From NCBI RefSeq assembly GCF_037975245.1, contig NC_092575.1:14796310-14860309 (forward strand): DNA of 64,000 nt. Direction: 5' to 3'. Source of the stretch: Apostichopus japonicus. Taxonomy: Eukaryota; Echinodermata; Holothuroidea; Aspidochirotida; Stichopodidae. Below, one piece after another: positions 47,101 to 56,540 of this stretch (within the stretch, counting starts at the first letter, position 1; every line of letters starts with the position of its first letter). Made by a program: the position numbers and the translations under genes. The notes beneath the pieces are model-generated. The model worked only from the letters and a program-made list of their open reading frames with translations. It ran no database searches and was not told the DNA's origin.

Positions 47101-48594
47101 GCTGTTTTTTCACTGTTTATGCAAATGAAAGACTGTTTAAAATGTCTGCTGTACAACAATATTGTCACATACATTAGCATGCATGCACAATATGACTAAC
47201 AGCTTGGCACTCTATTCTTACATTTAAATGATAGAAAAAACTGTGCAACACAAGGTTGTGGAAATAGGTGTAGTAGAATAAATCCTAACATTACCACAAT
47301 TGAACCTCAGTTTATATGAAGTGTAGTCAGTCATATCGCCAGATGAGAAAGTTATGGAGAGGGTGCATTGCCAAGAAGGCATGATGGGTGTATTTCAGTT
47401 TAATACTGACTGAGGTACAGTAAAGGACAAAATAAAAGCGCTAGCCAGGATAACTACGTGTGTTCCACAAACGTTTAGGTCCAAGTCTAGTTTGTATATT
47501 TGCAACTGTATAGGCAGGGCGGAACCATAACACAAGTCACAACTGTGCATGCCACCCAGATTAGCCTCACTAATTCTGCTTCAGCTTCTGTTATATACTC
47601 GTTGAAACCCCTCACGGGAATCAAAAGGAGGATGGTGGTACGCAGCACAGCAGTGCTGGTAACTATGCATGGGCAATCTAGTTTTAAACACCTCAAGACT
47701 AGGGCTCTCCATAACAGCCAAGGATTGCGTATTCCAGGCTTTTGTATAGTCCTAGGATAGAAGCTATGTACTAAAAAGCACGATGATTTTGTGGAATGTG
47801 AATATAGCGGCCCTGTCTCCCTGGTTTCAAGAAGGGATTAGTCTCATTTGGGACTGCAGCTAGGCCATTAATTTTGATAAAAAAGCAGAGTCTGGCCCTT
47901 TTCCTTCTTTCTATGAGAGGTTCCCATTTCAAAGTCTTCAAGATCTCAGTGACACTGGATTGCCTACGGAAATTACGAGTTACAAAACGTGCTGCCTTCC
48001 TTTGAATTTTTTCTATTTTATCTTGGTCTGAGACCTTATAGGGGCTCAAATCTGAGCTGCATATTCAAGAGTAGAGCGACACATAGATATATAGGCCAAT
48101 TCACGTAATTATTGTGGGCCAGAGTGCAAATTCCTATTCAGGAAGCCAAGGGTTCTGCTGGTCCTAGAGCATATCTTATCAATATGTGTAGAGAAAGATA
48201 AATTGTCACTAAGCAGGATACCAAGATAAGGTTGCATAGTGACGCACTCCAATATTTGAATTTTGATTGTATATGAATTAAAAAAAACAGACATGCTTGA
48301 CATGCTTTATAGACATAATGTTGTGTTTTACAAATAAACGCCGTTATGCTACGTGATAAAATTTCGTGCCAAAAATCCTTTATGGGCCTAATGATGGCCC
48401 TAACTATACTAAAACAGCCTAACGTTATGTTTGGCCCAGCCTGACAGGCCAGTTAGCAGTTGGCTTTTCACTCAACGAACGAACTTTACTTACTTAGCTC
48501 TGGTACCAAAAAGGATCCTCTTTACTTCTTTTAGTTTATCATTGGGAATATGCTCCTCTAGAACACTTTCGAGGCTTGCGATTTCTTGTGCCAT
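38827..48594 (-). CDS. UPB1: Beta-ureidopropionase, complete, 14 exons, 384 aa
   Basis: Cytosolic N-carbamoyl-beta-alanine amidohydrolase of the nitrilase (CN hydrolase) superfamily. It performs the last step of pyrimidine catabolism, releasing beta-alanine (or beta-aminoisobutyrate), CO2 and ammonia. Exons in transcript order: 48594-48494, 47045-46874, 45908-45821, 45277-45183, 44621-44537, 44025-43949, 43587-43533, 43200-43086, 42139-42058, 41256-41214, 40735-40709, 40317-40277, 39582-39496, 38913-38827. All phases close and the total is 1,155 nt, or 384 codons plus TAA, the length I recall for human UPB1. The triad is visible: Glu118 (CFQETW), Lys195 (SSKNHIPR) and Cys232 (NICYGRHHP), matching human E119/K196/C233. 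Other conserved segments are [28 protein letters not shown] and [11 protein letters not shown] 48594 begins [15 protein letters not shown], aligned with the family N terminus. Apparently functional. Confidence 0.96.
42330..42403 (-). mobile_element. Truncated hammerhead-type retroposon with 15-bp target duplication
   Basis: ACTGAGAGAACTTGA occurs at 42315-42329 and again at 42404-42418, bounding a 74-bp insert. On the minus strand the insert ends with the same AAGTAAGT...ACTTTTACACA family terminus. It lies between UPB1 exons 8 and 9. Confidence 0.7.
42348..42386 (-). ncRNA. Degenerate type I hammerhead ribozyme motif, copy 3
   Basis: On the minus strand: GCCT, TTGAAGA (first core C changed), the GATCCT/AGGATT hairpin, GAAACGTC and AGGC. 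The GAAA box, stem III and stem I are intact. Confidence 0.65.
42404..42455 (+). repeat. 11-bp tandem repeat next to the hammerhead retroposon
   Basis: GAACTTGAGTG repeated about four times, expanded from the downstream copy of the retroposon's target duplication. Confidence 0.8.
42715..42812 (-). mobile_element. SINE tail fragment in UPB1 intron 8
   Basis: Reverse complement of the 3' half of the SINE at 14318-14545: GACT...GGTCAGCTTGCGGCTTTG, GATAAGCCAATGA, CTTCTTC, CCTGC, AGGATCTA and TACATA. The tRNA-like head is absent. GTCAGTCTCTTACAT is duplicated at the right edge. Confidence 0.65.
43434..43553 (-). repeat. Duplicated 3' end and donor of UPB1 exon 7
   Basis: 43512-43553 holds the true exon 7 end and donor on the minus strand. 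43434-43473 repeats it with few changes (AGTTTTTGAAACTCAGTATG then GTAAGTTGATAATTGTAAG), downstream in the transcript. The extra donor is at 43452/43451. Confidence 0.85.
44095..44142. repeat. (TA)n microsatellite in UPB1 intron 5
   Basis: TATATATA run with ATAGATA and TATGTATA interruptions. A similar tract lies at 45060-45175 in intron 4. Confidence 0.9.
46639..46830 (+). ncRNA. U2 snRNA-headed sequence, probably a retropseudogene or snRNA-derived SINE
   Basis: The first 45 bases match the 5' end of U2 snRNA: CGCTTCTCGGCCTTTTGGCT followed by AAGGTCATGTGTAGCATCTG and TTC. The branch-point recognition element reads GTAGCA instead of the invariant GTAGTA. After CTGTTC the sequence leaves U2: there is a CCCTTTCGAGGGG hairpin and, at 46795-46814, a 7-bp GCCCAGG/CCTGGGC hairpin, but no clear Sm site. 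It lies antisense in UPB1 intron 2. A working U2 is unlikely because of the changed branch-point element and foreign body. Confidence 0.6.
47640..48303 (-). pseudogene. LINE (CR1/Jockey-like) reverse-transcriptase C-terminal remnant
   Basis: Minus-strand pieces in order: [19 protein letters not shown] and TLGFLNRNL; then, after stops, [32 protein letters not shown] and [10 protein letters not shown]; then [11 protein letters not shown]. These are the standard motifs after the catalytic region in CR1/Jockey-type LINE polymerases. Several stops and shifts break the frame and the catalytic part is absent. It lies in UPB1 intron 1. Confidence 0.85.
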
Positions 48595-50337
48595 TGCAGA
48601 AAACTGGACTACGGGCTCTATGTTGTTGTGATTGTGAAGTCAGTAATTCGGAGTTGCATATTGCTATGGTACAATCATAGGTTCTGGACTACGTGTGTTA
48701 TTAATGCGAACACGGTAGGTATACAACACAGTTACCTTATTGCCACACGGCAGCTCAAAATGAGTTTGACCTGTTCCGCTAATAAAAACAGCAGCTGGGT
48801 GCCTTGTTATTTCGTAACCATACTAAAATCCCGGTCAGAGGTTATAAGGGTAAGGGCTCTGTGTCGAGGGTCGAAGAGTCGATATGCAGTCCGCAGACGA
48901 GCGGCGGAAGAGGGTTAAGTCTGCAAGGGGATTGAGAGAAGGGGCACAAACTTCGAAGTTAAGTCATTAATATACACGATGAAGAGAAGGGGTCCAAGAA
49001 TGTTTTGTTGTATACATGACTGTTTTATGTATGTTATACTGAGATGGAGTGAACTCCAATTCCTTTTATGGCCAATAAAGATTCTTATATCTTATATCTT
49101 AAGAAACACCACATGTTACCTTATTTACTAGTTCAGAGTTAACGCCCTTGAAAGAATTAAGTGAGCTTCTTTCTGTTATAGACAGGTAGCTTCTATTCCA
49201 TTTATGTGAGACCCCTCTGAAACCATAATTTGGCTCATATATGGCAAATCCATATCTGGCTCATATATGCCACATCCATATATTGCCCTTGGCAAATCCA
49301 TTACTGTCCCATATTATGATAAATCCAGATTGAACTACCGTAGTAAAAAAAAGTGGCTACATCTGTGCCAGAACTTAATCTGGCGATGTAAAGAAATATA
49401 ATTTGAAACCAAATAAAGGCAATATATGGCGCAAAAGCAACTCTTTATTTACTGCTTAATTATCTGGCCATTAATTACATTTCCTTTTTGATCCATCAGC
49501 AGGTATAAATTTTGTTTTTTCTTGTCTCACCTTACCCACAGTATGTCCAAGCCTTTACAAATAAAAAACTAATACTATAAAAGGGTCTTCTGTTCAAACG
49601 ACTATTAGGGCAATATGACTGTCAGAACAAAAATACATGGTTAAGAGAATAAAATATCCTGGCATGATAAAATGTTCCACGAATAAATTGGCACTTGAAA
49701 GCCTGCTTCATGACAAAATGCCCATCACTCTGCCGTCTCTAGGCTGTCTTCGGTCTCTGCAAGGTCTGCAAGTTCTTTCATCGACACAATTCTCAAAGTA
49801 ATGACGAAGACATATAAAGTTGGGATTACTTTATTTTCAGCACATTCCAAACCCAATTGTGTACATAAATTTTTGTGACACACAGTTTTATTTGTGACTC
49901 ACATGAATGCTTCCATTGCAACTTGAAAGAGATTTCAAAATCATTTCAAATTGTGTCTGAAAAAACCCCATCTACAGACAATTAGACCAAAAATGCAAGG
50001 CTTATCGATAATATGTCGAATTAAACCGGTATATGTCGATTTAAAGCGATGATATGTAGAATTAAACTGGTATATGGCGATTTAAATCGGTAGGGGTCGA
50101 TCTCCCACGATTTGAGACTGATGGCCCGCCATATGAGTCATCCTTTTGCCATCTAAGACCCTGCGGTTGCCTAGCAACCCAGATAGATCAAGTAGCCAAG
50201 TTATACCCCCCCCCCCCCCCCTTGACTTAGTGTGCACTGTAGGTGCTTTACCATTGAAATATATATGAATGTGCAGTATCACAATATAGGGCAATGTAAA
50301 TCTCTATGAAAATACACTATATAAGAGCATACAGTCT
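48595..50337. other. Intergenic sequence upstream of UPB1
   Basis: Should contain the UPB1 promoter near 48595-48900, but no TATA box or clear motif stands out. 49225-49340 has short repeats of CATATATGGCAAATCCATAT related in wording to the satellite farther right. 49990-50100 has repeats of ATATGTCGAATTAAACCGGT, and a poly-C run is at 50206-50221. Confidence 0.5.
48950..49105 (+). mobile_element. Non-LTR retroposon 3' tail with TTATATC repeats
   Basis: TTTTATGGCCAATAAAGATT followed by CTTATAT repeats looks like the 3' end of a CR1/L2-type LINE. No coding sequence is attached. Confidence 0.45.
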
Positions 50338-51405
50338 TACATGCATATCCAGTTATATCTGGCTATATATGACCAGATAAAACTTTATCTGCATATCTGG
50401 ATTGACTCTATATCCAGTTATATCTGGCTTTAGATGACCAGATAAAACTTTATATGCGTATCTGGATTGACTCTATATCCAGTTATATCTGGCTTTATAT
50501 GGCCATATCAAACTTAATATGGATATCTGGCTACAATTATATCAAGATATATCAGGCTTTATATGGCAATATCAATCTTGATATGGATATCTGGCTTACA
50601 AGTATATCAAGATATATCTGGCTTTATATGGCCATATCAAACTTGATATGGATTTCTGGCTTACAATTATATCAAGATATATCTGGCTTTATATGGCCAT
50701 ATCAAACTTTATATGGATATCTGGCTTACAATTATATCCAGTTATATCTGGCTTTATATGGCCATATCAAACTTGATATGGATATCTGGCTAACAATTAT
50801 ATCAAGATATATCTGGCTTTATATGACCATATCAAACTTTATATGGATATCTGGCTTACAATTATATATCAAGTTACATCTGGCTTTATATGGCCATATC
50901 AATTTTATATGGATATCTGGCTTACATGTTTATCAAGATATACCTGGCTTTATATCGCCATATTAAACTTCGTATGGATATCTGGCTTACAATTATATCA
51001 AGATATATCTGGCTTTATATGGCCATATCAAACATCATATGGTTATCTGGCTTACATGTATATCAAGATATATCTGGCCTTATATCGCCATATCAAACAT
51101 TATATGCATATCTGGCTAACAATTATGTCAAGATATATCTGGCTTTATATGACCATGTCAAACTTTATATGGATATCTGGCTTACAATTATATCAAGATA
51201 TCTGGCTTTATATGGCCATATCAAACTTGATATGGATATCTGGCTTACAACTTTACAAGTATATCAAGATATATCTGGCTTTATATGGCCATATCAAACT
51301 TGATATGGATATCTGGCTTACAATTATAACAAGATATCTGGCATCATATGGCCACATCAAACACTTTATCTATCCAGATATAGCCAGATATCAAACCAGA
51401 TATGT
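50338..51405 (+). repeat. 65-bp satellite array, about 16 units
   Basis: The unit runs TATATCTGGCTTTATATGGC, CATATCAAAC, TTGATATGGA, TATCTGGCTT, ACAATTATATCAAGA. It contains the 12-bp palindrome ATATGGCCATAT. Units vary by single bases. Because 65 is not a multiple of three and the unit lacks stops in most frames, long open frames of 137-189 codons appear on the + strand, but they switch peptide at each unit and are not genes. Confidence 0.95.
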
Positions 51406-51417
51406 AATTTGAGTAAG

Positions 51418-51870
51418 GGATAGCAATATCGCGTAATAGTCTGACCTTTGTCCTCCCCGTGCACGCGCGCGTGCATACGGTACCGGTGACACACGCTCGA
51501 GCGCTCACAGCAATATCTGCAATAACATCTATATTCGAGTGTTTTATTTTACTATACCGTCATACACAGTGTCTTTTCATTGGACATTTTTTGTTGTCAT
51601 TTTACAGGCGTCCATATCAACACGTACTGGGCAGTTCTCTACGTACATGTACATTGCATGCATTGTAAAGTATGCACGTTGGATATATCTTGCCATTGTT
51701 CTTCGTCTTATTTGCTCGAACGTCTCCAATGATATGGTTGCAGAGAAGAAGAGGAAGACATTTGAAGACATAAACATAATGTGCATGTCTGGTTAGTGAT
51801 ATTTTACACTCTGTAAGGGGCTGCTTGTCTGTCTGTGAATTTAGCCTATGCCTATAGCCTGAGCTCTACG
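51418..51870 (+). repeat. Triplicated segment, copy A (5'-truncated)
   Basis: Starts at ATAGCAATATCGCGTAATAG and includes CATTTTACAGGCGTCCATAT, CAACACGTACTGGGCAG and TTTGAAGACATAAAC. It matches the right half of copies B and C. The left boundary abuts the 65-bp satellite. Confidence 0.85.
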
Positions 51871-51929
51871 ATGAAACCAACCAAACACCTTGGTCATCCA
51901 TAGTCGCACATAATATTTGTGATCATTTC

Positions 51930-52885
51930 TAGTTTTGTTTCTTTTTCCTCGTTCACAATAAAGACAGTTGGGTGTTTTCCAACTTTAATATTTAATCTCC
52001 GTTGATGAAGATGGCATAAATAAGCAAACCATATTCAGCTACTATAATGTCCCATTTTAGTTTCTTTGGATTATTCACACACGTTAACTGCTGTTTGACC
52101 GACGCTGCAAGGCGCAACCAACACAGACTTCTCAGAGCCGTCTTCTGCTTTACACAATTAAGTGTAGGCTCAATATAGCTATATCGCGTAATAGTCTGAC
52201 TTTTGTCCTCCTCGTGCACGCGCGCGTACGCACGGTGACACGTACACACGCGCGCTCGAGCGCTCACAACAATATCTGCAATAACTGTAAGCATGATGTA
52301 CGTACATAAAACCAGCTCAGTGCGTGCGCGCATATCTATATTCGAATGTTACTATACCGTCATACACAGTGGTTTTTCAATGGACATTTTTTGTTGTCAT
52401 TTTACAGGCGTCCATATCAACACGTACTGGGCAGTTCTCTACATTGCATGCAGTTTATAATCTACACGTTGGATATATCTTGCCATTGTTCTTCGTCTTA
52501 TTTGTTCGAACGTCTCCAATGATATGGTTGCAGAGAAGATTAGGAAGACATTTGAAGACATAAACAGAATGTGGATGACTGGTTAGTGATATTTTACACT
52601 CTGTAAGAAGCTGTTTGTCTTCTGTAAAGTAAGTCTATGCATATAGCCTGCGCCTATAGTCTCAGCCTAGGTATGCCTTGCTTTTGAATTTATGATCTTA
52701 TGATGACGTGATTAGAGGTTATAACCTTCGTGAAAAGTACCAATAAGAAGTTTATAGTTACAAATAGTCAAAGGTAGGCTAGGTAGTGTTCTAATAACAG
52801 CCATTTATTCAACAATGAGTAGATTTTGTCAATAGAAAGTTCTAAGTGTGTTATAATTGAAGCCCCCACGCTAATACTAGTTTTG
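51930..52885 (+). repeat. Triplicated segment, copy B
   Basis: Full-length unit from TTTGTTTCTTTTTCCTCG through GACAGTTGGGTGTTTTCCAA, the CGCGCGTACGCACG stretch, the TTTTACAGGCGTCCATATC block and GAAAGTTCTAAGTGTG. No gene recognised; minus-strand frames (CWLRLAASVKQQLTC) recur in copy C but match no family I know. Confidence 0.85.
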
Positions 52886-53929
52886 TTCTCGGCGGGAAAT
52901 CTGCTGTATCGACACTAGTTTATTTTGTCTATAGTGTCATTATATCGCAACTTTCGATTTTTATGCATGGAGAATAGAATGCACACAATGTCACCTTTTA
53001 ATGAGTCATATGCGTGGTAATGAGGGAAAGGAGGGGGAGAAGCTGGGGGTTAGGTGTCTAAGCATAGTTTCGTATTCCTGTCTATAAAATGGTTAAGTTA
53101 CACCTAAATCGTGCAGCTATTTCAATCAGATTCCCATACATGCTCTTACCATTGTTCATGACGGTACGATCTTTTGTATCGCACTGTCATTCAAAAGACT
53201 GTCTCACGTACTATCAGCACGTGGGGAAATGTGATGTATTTCTAACAGGAGCAAATCTGTTTCCACACTTAGTGGTACTTAATAGGCTAAATGATGGCAG
53301 AACATTCCCGAAGAACATAGAGCTTGTAAAACGTGCCAGAAAAGTAGCCGCGGTGGTTTTATGCTGTACGTAGCAAGAAACACTTCCTTTTCCCCCTGTT
53401 GCCACTGTTTTCATCGTTATATATACTATCCGGAAAATGTTCCTTGGAAGTCGACTAGCGAGACAGAAATTTTAAAACCAATAAGATCTCCAGTTCAAAA
53501 CAGTTTCTATTGAAAAGCTGAGTCAGCTATCAGCGCACAACTGAGTCTTCAAAACTTTAGGGCAATTTAACGCCAACGCCTTTCTTCTGTTTATCCTATA
53601 TAGGGCGAGACAAAACTTCTATGTTGGGTGTCCAGTTATTACACTGGCCCACCCCACCCCACCCCAACTCTCCTCATTTGGAAATTTGGCTTTCTTGACT
53701 ATTGTTAAGCATGGAAATTGCTGAAGTTTTCCTTGATGATACTGTTTCCCTTGTTTTGTTTTGAGTTTACATCGGTCTGTAATTATCCCAAATTTTGTAT
53801 TGAATTTTTCATTTCTTTTCTTCATGTGCTTTCTGTTTTGGTTTGTGGTAATTCTGTTTGATTTTTTTTTTTTTTAAACTTCGAACTCTCTTTATTTTTA
53901 TATTATTCCGATACTTCCAACTTTTGTTA
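52886..53929. other. Spacer between triplicated copies B and C
   Basis: A 94-codon open frame at 53089-53373 resembles nothing I recognise and has no supporting splice context. CACCCCACCCCACCCC near 53648 is low complexity. Confidence 0.5.
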
Positions 53930-54890
53930 ATTTTTGATCATTTCTTGTTTTGTTTCTTTTTCCTCGATCGTTTCCAAATGAAGACAGTTGGGTGTTTTCC
54001 AACTTTAATATTTAATCTCCGTTGATGAAGATGGCATAAATAAGTGGAACATATTCAGCTACTATAATGTCCCTTCTTTAGTTTCTTTGGATTATTCACA
54101 CACGTTAACTGCTGTTTGACCGACGCTGCAAGGCGCAACCAACACAGTCTTCTCAGAGCCGTCTTCTGCACACAATTAAGTGCAGGCTTAATATAGCTAT
54201 ATCGCGTAATAGTCTGACCTTTGTCCTCCCCGTGCACGCGCGTGCATACGGTGACACACGCTCGAGCGCTCACAGCAATATCCAACATCTGTAAGCATGT
54301 TGTACGTACATTAAACCAGCTCAGTGCGTGCGCGCCATGGTGCGCGCATATCTATATACGAGTGTTTACTATACCGTCGTACACAGTGGTTTTGCAATGG
54401 ACATTTTTTGTTGTCATTTTACAGGCGTCCATATCAACACGTACTGGTCAGTTCTCTACATTGCATGCATTGTACAGTCTACACGTTGGATATATCTTGC
54501 CATCGTTCTTCTTCTTAATTGTTCGAACGTCCTCCAATGATATGTTTGCAGAGAAGAATGGGACGATATTTGAAGACATAAACAGAATGTGCATGGCTGG
54601 TTAGTGATATTTTACACTCTGGAAGAGCTAGAGGCTGCTTGTCTGTCTGTGAAGTTAGCTAAATGCCTATAGCTTGTGCCTATAGTCTAGGCCTATGCCT
54701 TGCTTTTGAATTTATGTATGACGTGATTAGAGGTTAACAGTCGTGAAAAGTTTCGATAATGTAGAAGTTTATATATACAAATAGACAAAGGTTGGCTAGG
54801 TAGTGTTGAAATTAGAGCTATTTATTCGATATTGCGTAGAGTTTGCCAATAGAAAGTTCTAAGTGTCATAATTTAAGCCCCACGCTTATA
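53930..54890 (+). repeat. Triplicated segment, copy C
   Basis: Same unit as copy B with small insertions and deletions, ending near GAAAGTTCTAAGTGTC and AGCCCCACGCTTATAC. It lies about 80 bp before the Harbinger transposase remnant, so the unit could belong to that element. In all three copies a polypyrimidine-AG acceptor (TTTTACAG) precedes the most conserved block. Confidence 0.85.
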
Positions 54891-54971
54891 CAAATAAACC
54901 CTTATAAAATAAACGGGACTGACGTGTGTCCAGTTCATTTGCGAATATAAATTTGTTTTATAATTTTGCAG

Positions 54972-55733
54972 GAAGCGACTTTTTCAACTACTAGTACAAG
55001 GGAACATTCTCCATTTTACTGATGGCAGTTGTAGATGTACAATACAAATTTGTCATGGTTGACATTGGTGCATTTGGACGAGAAAGTGATGGTGGGGTAT
55101 TCAGTGCATGAAAGCGAATTTGGGAAGCAGTTAAACACTGGTACGCTCAACATCCCAGATCTAAGAGCACTCCCAGGAACCAACACAATAGTTCCGCCGG
55201 TGTTTGTTAGGGACGAAGCTTTCCCATTGAAGCCGAATCTGATGAGACCTTTCCCAGGTATGCAACTCACAAGTTTTGTTACCAGATGAATCTCTCGCCA
55301 CAGGTTCAAGTGTTTTCCAGCGTCTGAATTTTTTTTATAAATGCTATCTATTAATATTTGTTTCAAATGAAACTTACTTACTTAGAACACTATTATATAA
55401 ATCTTCTACTTTGACATAAAACAATATTCGGAATGCTCATTTGAAATGTTTGACATGTGTAAAATGTACCTTTTTTTTTCTTCTTGTGTGTTTTTTTCTG
55501 CGATCAAAGGACATCAAATTTATATTTTTTCCTCATCTGCTGAACAGGATCAAACTTGGACCATGCATGAACACAAGATATATTATTATCGACTCAGCAG
55601 AGCAAGACGAATATTAGAGAATGCATTCGGCATTCTCGCTGCACGTTGGCGGATCTTTCGTCGATCAATCGATGCAGCACCAGAATTGGTGTGTAATGTT
55701 GTGAAAGCGACTATCTGCAATTATCTGACATAA
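54972..55733 (+). pseudogene. PIF/Harbinger (HARBI1-like, DDE_Tnp_4) transposase remnant
   Basis: Exon 54972-55257 reads SDFFNY, a TAG stop, then [31 protein letters not shown] and GVFSA. A TGA at 55109 and a frameshift follow, after which another frame continues SEFGKQL, TLNIPDLRALPGTN and DEAFPLKPNLMRPFPG up to a CCCAG|GTATGC donor. Exon 55548-55733 reads [30 protein letters not shown] and KATICNYL, then TAA. The AVVD aspartate, DGG and the ENAFG glutamate are the conserved acidic positions of this superfamily. Stop and frameshift make it non-functional. The N-terminal part and terminal repeats were not found. Confidence 0.88.
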
Positions 55734-56540
55734 AGGTACCGTACCACAATTATAGAGTAGTGTTCATCCGCTCGAAAGGTTAACCATTGTCAGAGAAAAG
55801 AGGTAAAAGAACCTAAGGTAAAGCTTGTTTAAGCATGTTATCAGTTACGATCATTATTCGTTCAGCCTTTATATGAAAGAGCGTAATTTAAAGTACAGAT
55901 GGTGTGAAAATAGGGAGGATCGAAGGTGTGATATAAACCATTTAAAAAAATCTTTGATCAAATGTTGATATTACTCCGAGCGAGCAGATGAAAGGTTAGG
56001 GGTTTCAGTATGCTGCTCCTCTTCTAGCTCAAAATCGAAACGGTCATGATATGAAAGTTTGCAAGTGCCATGATAGGCCAAAATCTCAGTTATCATGTGG
56101 TGAGTAGGATATACCAGTTCTTACCAAACTTCTATCTTTGCTTTGGCAGGTCTTGAAAGTAACGAGTTTAGTGTGTAAGTCAATGGAACAATTAATTGTG
56201 GTGTGAGACATAAACGTGACATCCGACCGTCAACTATACTTTGTGGTTTAAATCAACGCAACCCATATACCATACAATTTATATATCATCTTGTTTCCCA
56301 AATTGTTGTAATTTTTTTGTTTTTGCTTTTATGATTCCTGTCGTCCTTCGTTTCTCGTTGGTGATAACTTGTTCTTAGCTGCAATCACGTGTATAACAGG
56401 ATATTATTAAGGAAGTGTGACCTACTATATGCGGTTCGTTTGTTTCCTTATGGCTGTATAGCCATGTTTAGCGTCGGCGTAAAAGCGTATAACATATTAT
56501 ATGTGACATCTTTTCATTCGTGTTTCATCCGTTAGGAACC
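55734..56540. other. Upstream region of the LU-domain gene
   Basis: Presumed promoter and 5' UTR of the LU gene. AT-rich words such as ACTATATGCGG (near 56422) are possible TATA-like sites but not convincing. No coding sequence seen. Confidence 0.4.

Noticed and set aside
50801-51300. CArG-like (SRF-binding) sites in the satellite
   Set aside because: CTTTATATGG differs from the CC(A/T)6GG consensus and recurs only because the satellite repeats.
50454-51412. Overlapping open frames of 137-189 codons on the + strand
   Set aside because: They read through the 65-bp satellite in shifting frames; the peptides (WLYMAISNLIW-like) are translations of the repeat and change at each unit.
51577-52333. 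Minus-strand frames in triplicated copies A and B as a host gene
   Set aside because: The three copies differ by frameshifts in these frames and no domain is recognised; treated as repeat sequence.
53089-53373. 94-codon open frame between the triplicated copies
   Set aside because: No recognisable family, no splice signals or conservation between copies; length is within chance for this composition.
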